From an uncultured Oscillospiraceae bacterium (GTDB lineage: Bacteria > Bacillota > Clostridia > Oscillospirales > Oscillospiraceae), in the NCBI GenBank assembly GCA_944387775.1, contig CALXGE010000009.1:1-43232 (forward strand): DNA of 43,232 nucleotides. The letters run 5' to 3'. Numbering within the stretch: the first letter of the stretch is position 1; the number at the start of each line of letters is the position of its first letter. Positions 37,041-43,232 of the stretch are shown here, piece by piece. Below the pieces are notes generated by a model. That model ran no database searches and had not been told where the DNA came from. It worked only from the letters and a program-made list of their open reading frames with translations. A program made the translations under genes and the position numbers.

Positions 37041-39071
37041 ATGCCCTACAGAGATGCTGACCAACTGAATACTTACCTCTTCCACGAGGGAACAGCTATA
37101 AGCGCCTATGAGTATATGGGCGCACATGCTACCACCCACGACGGAGAATCCGGCTATATGTTTCGCGTCTGGGCGCCGCGGGCAAAGGCTGTATCCGTAG
37201 TGGGTGATTTCAATTTTTGGGATACCGAGGCCCATCCCATGCATAAAATCACCGATGGGATCTGGGAGGTCTTTATCCCCGGCGGAAAGCCCTTTGACAC
37301 CTACAAATTTGCTGTCACCGGGCAGGACGGGAATCTGCGCTACAAAGCAGACCCCTACGCCTTCCACGCTGAGACCCGGCCCGGTACTTCCAGCAAGCTT
37401 TATACCATCGACGGCTATCAGTGGGGCGACCAGCAGTGGCTGGAGTACCGCCATTCTCACCCCGTCTACCACGCCCCTCTGAACATCTATGAGGTCCATC
37501 TGGGCTCCTGGCGCCGACGGGACAACGGTGATTTCATTGACTACCGGGACCTGGCCCATCAGCTGGCCCCCTATGTCAAGGAACTGGGGTTCAATTTTAT
37601 TGAGCTGCTGCCTATTACCGAGTACCCTCTGGATGACAGCTGGGGTTACCAGTGCACCGGCTACTTTGCCCCCACCTCCCGCTATGGTACGCCTCAGGAC
37701 TTCATGTACTTTGTGGATTACATGCACAAGGAGGGCATCGGCATCATTCTCGACTGGGTACCTGCCCACTTCTGTAAGGATGAGCACGGCCTCTATGAGT
37801 TTGACGGCACCTGCTGCTATGAGTATGAGGATAAGCGCAAGAGTGAGCACCACTCCTGGGGCACCCGGGTATTTGACTATGCCCGACCGGAGGTGAAGAG
37901 CTTCCTTCTCTCCTCTGCGGCTTTCTGGCTCAAGGAGTACCACATCGACGGCATTCGGGTGGATGCGGTTGCCTCCATGCTGTACCTGGATTATGACCGC
38001 CCCGACGGCCAGTGGACCCCCAACGTCCACGGCGGCAAGGAGAATCTGGAGGCCATCGCTTTCCTTCAGGAACTCAATAAAACCGCTTTCACCGTAAACC
38101 CCGACGCTCTGATGGTGGCGGAGGAATCCACCGCCTGGCCCCTGGTCACCCGCCCCGCCGATGTGGGCGGGCTGGGCTTCAATCTCAAGTGGAACATGGG
38201 CTGGATGAACGACATGTGCCACTATCTGAAGATGGACCCCTGGTTCCGCCAGGGCAACCACAAGGATATCACCTTCTCCATGTTCTATGCCTTTTCGGAG
38301 AACTACATCCTGCCCCTGAGCCACGACGAAGTGGTTCACATGAAGGGCTCCGTATTCGGCAAGATGCCCGGCGACCGTCAGCAGAAATTTGCCGGTGTCC
38401 GTGGCTTCTACGCCTACACCCTGGCCCACCCCGGCAAGAAGCTGAGCTTCATGGGCGTGGAGCTTGGCACCGAGAAGGAGTGGAACTCCTCCAAGAGTCT
38501 GGACTGGGAGCTACTGGACAACGAGGACAACCGCCAGCTCTACCAGTATATCAAGGATGCCAACCGCTTCTATCTGGAGCAGCGTCCCCTGTGGGAAGTG
38601 GACTTCGACTGGCAGGGCTTTGAGTGGCTAGTGCCTGACGACAACCACAACAACGTGGTGGTGTTCCTCCGCAAGGACCAGGATGAGAACCTGCTTCTCT
38701 GCGCTATCAACTTCAGCCCCAACACCTACGAGGACTACCGCTTCGGCTGCCCGCCGGTGAAGGAGTTTGTTGAAGTGTTCAACACGGACGAGCCCGCCTA
38801 TGGCGGTACCGGCGTGAAGAATGACACCCCCTGCAAGGTCAGCTGGAAGCCCTCCCACGACAAGGAGTGCTCCGTGTCCATCAAGATCCCGCCTCTGGGC
38901 GCCGTGTTCCTGGTAGGACAGGGCAAGCTGCGGGCCAAGCCTCAGCGGAAAAAGGTGGCCGTTGAAAAAGCAGGAACAGAGAAAAAAGCTGCGCCAAAAT
39001 CCTCCGCAAAAGATGGAAAAACCGTAAAGCGGGTATCTTCCAGGAAAAAAGCTTCTTCCGCGTCTGAATAA
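37041..39071 (+). CDS. glgB: 1,4-alpha-glucan branching enzyme with basic C-terminal tail
   Basis: A 676-residue GH13 enzyme that makes alpha-1,6 branches in glycogen. An N-terminal CBM48 (about residues 38-105, FRVWAPRAKAVSVVGDFNFWD) precedes the catalytic barrel, with nucleophile D308 (GIRVDAV), acid/base E361 (VAEEST) and D429 (LSHDEVVHMKGS). GIGIILDWVPAHF is conserved. The C-terminal all-beta domain ends about residue 634 and is followed by ~40 residues rich in Lys, Ala and Ser (RKKVAVEKAGTEKKAAPKSS...), not normally part of GlgB. AGGGAGG precedes the ATG. It opens the glg operon. Confidence 0.97.
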   Translation: MPYRDADQLNTYLFHEGTAISAYEYMGAHATTHDGESGYMFRVWAPRAKAVSVVGDFNFWDTEAHPMHKITDGIWEVFIPGGKPFDTYKFAVTGQDGNLRYKADPYAFHAETRPGTSSKLYTIDGYQWGDQQWLEYRHSHPVYHAPLNIYEVHLGSWRRRDNGDFIDYRDLAHQLAPYVKELGFNFIELLPITEYPLDDSWGYQCTGYFAPTSRYGTPQDFMYFVDYMHKEGIGIILDWVPAHFCKDEHGLYEFDGTCCYEYEDKRKSEHHSWGTRVFDYARPEVKSFLLSSAAFWLKEYHIDGIRVDAVASMLYLDYDRPDGQWTPNVHGGKENLEAIAFLQELNKTAFTVNPDALMVAEESTAWPLVTRPADVGGLGFNLKWNMGWMNDMCHYLKMDPWFRQGNHKDITFSMFYAFSENYILPLSHDEVVHMKGSVFGKMPGDRQQKFAGVRGFYAYTLAHPGKKLSFMGVELGTEKEWNSSKSLDWELLDNEDNRQLYQYIKDANRFYLEQRPLWEVDFDWQGFEWLVPDDNHNNVVVFLRKDQDENLLLCAINFSPNTYEDYRFGCPPVKEFVEVFNTDEPAYGGTGVKNDTPCKVSWKPSHDKECSVSIKIPPLGAVFLVGQGKLRAKPQRKKVAVEKAGTEKKAAPKSSAKDGKTVKRVSSRKKASSASE

Positions 39072-39110
39072 TGCGCGTTTGAATAACGACTGAGAGAGGA
39101 TGAGACACCG

Positions 39111-40319
39111 ATGAAAAAAGAATGTATCGCAATGCTCCTGGCCGGAGGTCAAGGCAGCCGGCTGTATGTGCTCACCAGCAACGTGGCCAAGCCTGCCGTC
39201 CCCTTTGGCGGAAAGTACCGCATTATCGACTTCCCCCTGTCCAACTGCACCAACGCCGGCATCGACACCGTGGGTGTGCTGACCCAGTATAAGCCTCTGG
39301 AGCTCAACAGCTATATCGGCTCCGGCCAGCCCTGGGATCTGGACCGACTGGACGGCGGCGTACATATTTTGCCCCCCTACATGCAGGAGGGCGAGCGGGG
39401 CAGCTGGTATAAAGGCACCGCCAATGCCATTTATCAGAACATCGGCTTTGTGGACATGTATGACCCGGATTATGTGGTGATCCTCTCCGGCGACCATATC
39501 TACAAGATGAATTACGCCAAGATGGTCGAGGCCCACAAGGCCGCCGGCGCCGCCTGCACCATTTCTGTGCTGGAAGTGCCCTGGGACGAGGCCTCCCGCT
39601 TCGGTATCATGGCTGTGGACGGCGAGGACAACATCGTGGAGTTCCAGGAAAAGCCCAAGCAGCCCAAGAGCAACCTGGCCTCCATGGGCATCTACGTCTT
39701 CTCCTGGAAGAAGCTGCGGGAATACCTCATCAACGACGAGAAGGACCCGAACTCCAGCAACGACTTCGGTAAGAACATCATCCCCAACATGCTCAATGCC
39801 GGTGAGAAGATGATCGCCTACCGCTTCGACGGCTACTGGAAGGACGTGGGCACCCTGGAGAGTCTCTGGGACGCCAACATGGATATGCTGTCCCGGGGCG
39901 ACCTGGATCTGCTGGAGAGCAGCTGGCCCATCTACGCCCGGCTGCCGGCGGAGCCCCCCGCTTTCATCGGTAAGGCAGCTCTGGTGGAGCACAGCGTGGT
40001 CACTCAGGGCTGTGAGGTGAACGGCACTGTGAAAAACTCCGTTCTCTCCCACGGCGTGCAGGTAGAGGACGGCGCTGAGGTCCACTACTCCGTCCTCATG
40101 CCCGGCGTCACCGTGAAAAAGGGTGCTGTCGTGCGCTACGCCATTGTGGGCGAGAATTGCCAGATCGACTGCGGCGCCAGAATTGGCGGTGATCCCGAGT
40201 CCTGTGATCCCGCCACCTGGGGCATCACGGTCCTGGGGCCCGGCACTGTCATCGGCGAGGGCGAGGTTGTCGCCCCCAACACTATGCTCAACCGCGAGCA
40301 CAAGGAGGTGCGCAGATGA
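39111..40319 (+). CDS. glgC: Glucose-1-phosphate adenylyltransferase, catalytic subunit
   Basis: A 402-residue ADP-glucose pyrophosphorylase that commits glucose-1-phosphate to glycogen. [41 protein letters not shown] is the nucleotide-binding and catalytic start. [15 protein letters not shown] and [13 protein letters not shown] are conserved, with VEFQEKPK downstream. A left-handed beta-helix ([19 protein letters not shown]) forms the C-terminus. It overlaps glgD by 4 bp. The intact active site contrasts with GlgD, so this is likely the catalytic partner. Confidence 0.97.
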   Translation: MKKECIAMLLAGGQGSRLYVLTSNVAKPAVPFGGKYRIIDFPLSNCTNAGIDTVGVLTQYKPLELNSYIGSGQPWDLDRLDGGVHILPPYMQEGERGSWYKGTANAIYQNIGFVDMYDPDYVVILSGDHIYKMNYAKMVEAHKAAGAACTISVLEVPWDEASRFGIMAVDGEDNIVEFQEKPKQPKSNLASMGIYVFSWKKLREYLINDEKDPNSSNDFGKNIIPNMLNAGEKMIAYRFDGYWKDVGTLESLWDANMDMLSRGDLDLLESSWPIYARLPAEPPAFIGKAALVEHSVVTQGCEVNGTVKNSVLSHGVQVEDGAEVHYSVLMPGVTVKKGAVVRYAIVGENCQIDCGARIGGDPESCDPATWGITVLGPGTVIGEGEVVAPNTMLNREHKEVRR

Positions 40320-41434
40320 AAGGTCTGCACGGAATCATCTTTTCTTACGAAAAGCATACTAATTTACGGGAACTGACCGCTAACCGGACCCCCGCGTCCG
40401 TCCCCTTCGCCGGACGTTACCGCATCATCGATTTCATCCTCAGCAGCATGGTCAACGCCGGTATTACCGACGTAGGTGTTGTCCTCCACGGCCGCTACCA
40501 GAGCCTTATGGACCACCTGGGCTCCGGCAAGGACTGGGACCTCAGCCGCAAGCACGGCGGTCTCCGGCTCCTGCCCCCCTTCGCCTACGAGAAGTCCGGC
40601 TTTATCCGGGAGTTCCGGGGCCGGATGGAAGCTCTGGCCGGTGTGCGTTCCTACCTGCAGGGCATCCGCCAGAGCCATGTGGTGATGGCCAACAGCGACC
40701 TCATCATCAACATTCCCCTTCAGGATGTCTACCAGGCCCACCTGAACTCCGGTGCAGACATCACCGCCGTGTGCACCAGCAATTTGGATGCAAACGCCGA
40801 GGACGTCAACTATTTCCGTCTTGACAGCAATGGACGGATCACTGAGACTCTCTTCTCTCTCCGCAATCCCGAAGGATACTACCGCTCCCTGGAGATCTAT
40901 ATTCTCTCCAAGCAGCTGCTGCTGGATCTGGTGGATGAGTGCACCAGCCATGACCTGTTCAACTTCCGCAGCGCCGTGCTCCAGGGCAAGGCCGACAGCC
41001 TGCACATCCAGAGCTACGTGTGGGACGGCTATGCCGCTCAGATCCATAGCGTGAAGGAGTACTATGACCGCAGCGTGGAGCTGCTGGATCCCGCCATCCG
41101 TCGTGAGGTCTTCCATCCCCAGCGGCCTGTTCACACCAAGGAGCGCAACGACGCCTCCACCTATGTGGATCCCGACGGCTCCTGCTCTAACTGCATCGTA
41201 GCCGACGGCTGCACCATCGAGGGCACCGTGGAGAACTCCATTCTCTTCCGCGGCGTATCCGTGGCACGGGGCGCCGAGGTGAAGAACTGCGTGCTCATGC
41301 AGGACGTCACCGTGGACCGGGATGCCGTGCTCCACTATGTGGTAGCCGACAAGAATGTGGAGATCATGGAGTCCCGTACCCTGATGGGCCACGACCAGTA
41401 TCCCATGGCCATTGCCAAGAACAGCAAGGTGTAA
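40316..41434 (+). CDS. glgD: GlgD, regulatory homolog of ADP-glucose pyrophosphorylase
   Basis: A 372-residue GlgC paralogue, translationally coupled to glgC. The N-terminus [46 protein letters not shown] lacks the GGxGxRL pyrophosphorylase loop, so it is unlikely to be catalytic alone. DLIINIP replaces the catalytic SGDHIY. The C-terminal beta-helix ([33 protein letters not shown]) is kept. In Firmicutes GlgC and GlgD form a more active heterotetramer, which is the expected role here. Confidence 0.95.
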   Translation: MKGLHGIIFSYEKHTNLRELTANRTPASVPFAGRYRIIDFILSSMVNAGITDVGVVLHGRYQSLMDHLGSGKDWDLSRKHGGLRLLPPFAYEKSGFIREFRGRMEALAGVRSYLQGIRQSHVVMANSDLIINIPLQDVYQAHLNSGADITAVCTSNLDANAEDVNYFRLDSNGRITETLFSLRNPEGYYRSLEIYILSKQLLLDLVDECTSHDLFNFRSAVLQGKADSLHIQSYVWDGYAAQIHSVKEYYDRSVELLDPAIRREVFHPQRPVHTKERNDASTYVDPDGSCSNCIVADGCTIEGTVENSILFRGVSVARGAEVKNCVLMQDVTVDRDAVLHYVVADKNVEIMESRTLMGHDQYPMAIAKNSKV

Positions 41435-41516
41435 AAAAGGGTACCCTGCCGTTCCTAAACCTTTTATCAATATCCACAATTTTCAGCCATATGCGGTAGT
41501 TTTTCCACGAATCACC

Positions 41517-41545
41517 TTTACTTTTTTACAATTTGAGGCTATACT
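41517..41545 (+). promoter_or_regulatory. Internal promoter upstream of glgA
   Basis: TTTACT (41517-41522) and TATACT (41540-41545), 17 bp apart, in the 137-bp glgD-glgA gap. It would let glgA be made separately from glgBCD. Confidence 0.6.
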
Positions 41546-41571
41546 CAACAATTGCAAAGGAGGCTTTCCTC

Positions 41572-43005
41572 ATGAAAATCCTGTTTGCCGCCTCAGAGGC
41601 TGTTCCTTTTTGCAAGACCGGCGGCTTGGCCGACGTGGCCGGCAGCCTGCCTCAGGCTCTGGCCAGATCAGGTAATGAGGTGGCGGTGATCCTGCCCCTC
41701 TACCAGTGTGTGGCCGAGAAGTGGAAGGACCAGATGTCTTTCGTCTGCCATATTGAGGTGCCCCTGGGCTGGCGGCGTCTCTACTGCGGCCTGTTCCGGC
41801 TGGACCGGGACGGCGTGATATGGTACTTCGTGGACAACGAGTACTACTTCAAGCGGGATACCCTCTACGGCCACTACGACGACGGAGAGCGCTTCGGCTT
41901 CTTCTCCCGGGCTATTGTGGCACTATTGCCCGCCCTGGCCTTCATGCCGGAGATCATCCACTGCAACGACTGGCAGACCGCCCTGGTTCCCATCTACCTC
42001 AAGGACGAGTGCGTCCGCTGGAGCGAAGTCCGCGCTATCAAAACCGTATTTACTGTCCATAATATCGAGTACCAGGGCCGCTATGGTAAGGAAACCCTGG
42101 AGGACCTCTTTGGTCTTGCTCCCGGCTGGTTTGCCGACGGCACCATCGCCATGGATGGGGATGTGAACCTTCTGAAGGGCGCTCTGATGACCTGCGACGC
42201 CATCACCGCCGTAAGCCCCACCTACGCCCAGGAGCTGCGCTACGCCTACTACGCCCACGGTATGGAGAGCGTCATGCAGCTCAACGCCGGAAAGCTCCAT
42301 GGTGTCCTCAACGGCATTGATATGGACCGCTATGATCCTACCAAGGACCCGGGCATCCATGCCAACTATTCCGTCAACGACCTGTCCGGCAAGGCCGCCG
42401 ATAAGGAGCAGCTCCAGAAGCAGCTGAACCTGAACGTGGACCCCAAGGTGCCCATTATTGCCATCGTCAGCCGTCTGGTCAGCCACAAGGGCCTGGACCT
42501 CGTTTGCCGGGTATTTGACCAGATCATGGATCTCAACTGCCAGTTCGTGGTGCTGGGCAGCGGCGACTGGAACTATGAGCAGTTCTTTGAACAGAAGCTC
42601 AGCTGGTATCCCGGCCGCATGGCTTTGTACCGGGGCTATAACGAGCCTCTGGCCATGGCCATTTATGCCGGCGCGGATCTGCTGCTGATGCCCTCCAAGA
42701 GCGAACCCTGCGGCCTGGCACAGATGATTGCCATGCGCTATGGTACCCTTCCCATCGTCCGGGAGACCGGCGGTCTGAAGGACACCGTCCATCCCTACGA
42801 GTCCTGGTGCGGAGCCGGAAACGGCTTTACCTTCGCCGACTACAACAGCGGCGATATGCTTTATGTCATCCGGCAGGCGGTGGACCTTTACTATAACAAC
42901 CCCGCTGCTTTCTACAAGCTGCAGCATGCCGGCATGACAGAAGATTTCAGCTGGACACGCAGCGCAGAAGCATATAATGAGATCTATCGGTCCATCTGCT
43001 CCTGA
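41572..43005 (+). CDS. glgA: Glycogen synthase (ADP-glucose)
   Basis: A 477-residue GT5 glycosyltransferase extending alpha-1,4-glucan from ADP-glucose. KILFAASEAVPFCKTGGLADVAGSLP contains the K15-TGGL ADP-glucose motif. IIHCNDWQTALVPIYL, FTVHNIEYQGRYGKETL and the C-terminal SEPCGLAQMIAMRYGTLPIVRETGGLKDTV (E and GGL loop) are conserved. The ATG at 41572 has AAAGGAGG about nine bases upstream; an earlier in-frame ATG at 41533 lies inside the promoter region. A hairpin separates it from glgP. Confidence 0.97.
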   Translation: MKILFAASEAVPFCKTGGLADVAGSLPQALARSGNEVAVILPLYQCVAEKWKDQMSFVCHIEVPLGWRRLYCGLFRLDRDGVIWYFVDNEYYFKRDTLYGHYDDGERFGFFSRAIVALLPALAFMPEIIHCNDWQTALVPIYLKDECVRWSEVRAIKTVFTVHNIEYQGRYGKETLEDLFGLAPGWFADGTIAMDGDVNLLKGALMTCDAITAVSPTYAQELRYAYYAHGMESVMQLNAGKLHGVLNGIDMDRYDPTKDPGIHANYSVNDLSGKAADKEQLQKQLNLNVDPKVPIIAIVSRLVSHKGLDLVCRVFDQIMDLNCQFVVLGSGDWNYEQFFEQKLSWYPGRMALYRGYNEPLAMAIYAGADLLLMPSKSEPCGLAQMIAMRYGTLPIVRETGGLKDTVHPYESWCGAGNGFTFADYNSGDMLYVIRQAVDLYYNNPAAFYKLQHAGMTEDFSWTRSAEAYNEIYRSICS

Positions 43006-43023
43006 GCAGCAGGCCTGATATGC

Positions 43024-43062
43024 AGGCGGGGGGTATCGTTCGGATACGCCCCGCCTTACTTT
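43024..43062 (+). terminator. Hairpin between glgA and glgP
   Basis: AGGCGGGG-g-GTATC pairs with GATAC-g-CCCCGCCTT, followed by ACTTTT. The T tail is weak, so partial read-through into glgP is likely. Confidence 0.55.
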
Positions 43063-43086
43063 TGCATGAAATGAGGATTTTGCCCT

Positions 43087-43232
43087 ATGGAAAAATTCAC
43101 CAAGGAGTCCTTGAAGCAGGCTATTCTGGATAAGCTGCATCTGAACTTCGGCTGTACCGTGGAGGAAGCCACGGAGGAGAACATCATGAAGGCCTGCGCC
43201 ATGGTGCTGCGGGACCGGATGAGCGCCCACGC
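43087..43232 (+). CDS. glgP: Glycogen phosphorylase, N-terminus (cut by window end)
   Basis: The first 48 codons of a protein beginning EKFTKESLKQAILDKLHLNFG and continuing EEATEENIMKACAMVLRDRMSAHA. This resembles the opening helices of clostridial glycogen/alpha-glucan phosphorylase, which carries a similar ...A(L/M)xLRDR segment. Its place after glgA supports this. The SD (GAGGA) is about 11 bases before the ATG. The call rests on a short fragment and gene context. Confidence 0.7.
   Translation, partial: MEKFTKESLKQAILDKLHLNFGCTVEEATEENIMKACAMVLRDRMSAH

Noticed and set aside
36987-38429. 480-codon minus-strand frame over glgB
   Set aside because: Antisense to an intact branching enzyme with catalytic residues in place; no homology features.

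Overview
The window reads as chromosomal DNA of a GC-rich, spore-forming Clostridia of the Oscillospiraceae type (Flavonifractor / Lawsonibacter / Intestinimonas-like). This placement is inference from gene content and style. The supporting signs are strong Shine-Dalgarno (SD) sites, TTGACA/TATAAT promoters, sporulation genes (spoVFA, spoVFB, spoIVB), a PASTA-bearing division transpeptidase, a c-di-AMP receptor and a GlgC/GlgD pair. I found no mobile elements, CRISPR arrays, rRNA or tRNA genes. Nearly everything is core metabolism, cell-wall synthesis, division and sporulation.

Region 1 (1-12.8 kb) is mixed housekeeping. It holds the 3' end of an oxaloacetate decarboxylase/pyruvate carboxylase carboxyltransferase subunit and a small operon of a two-helix membrane protein with a YbjQ protein. 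Next come an acyl-ACP thioesterase with an M18 aminopeptidase, an ECF sigma/anti-sigma pair, and the dipicolinate synthase genes spoVFA-spoVFB read away from a DarA-type c-di-AMP receptor. A HAD phosphatase, endonuclease IV with the CCA-adding enzyme, a lone murC and a YbaK/ProX editing protein follow.

Region 2 (12.8-27.4 kb) is a minus-strand division and cell-wall (dcw) cluster. Transcription order is mraZ, rsmH, ftsL-like, PASTA transpeptidase, murE, mraY, ftsW, murG, murA, ftsQ, ftsZ, then spoIVB. The head has a clear promoter followed by three MraZ-box repeats at 10-nt spacing. murE and ftsZ have their own promoters. murD, murF, murB and ftsA are absent from the cluster, and murA sits between murG and ftsQ. 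A long hairpin in the murG-murA gap would hide the murA ribosome binding site.

Region 3 (27.5-36.6 kb) holds a rarD-rsmD-coaD-coiled-coil operon (minus), an asp23/fakA pair and purA (plus), a lone membrane protein flanked by palindromic intergenic sequence, and a minus-strand operon of a YerC/TrpR-like regulator, a SAM methyltransferase and Hsp33.

Region 4 (37.0-43.2 kb) is a glycogen operon on the plus strand: glgB, glgC, glgD, glgA and the start of glgP. Together these make ADP-glucose, elongate and branch glycogen, and mobilise it.

No clearly new multi-gene system is visible. The best leads are regulatory and domain-level: the murG-murA hairpin, the divergent FtsZ C-terminal peptide together with missing ftsA, an acidic insert in the transpeptidase, a basic tail on GlgB, and several palindromes in promoters or leaders.
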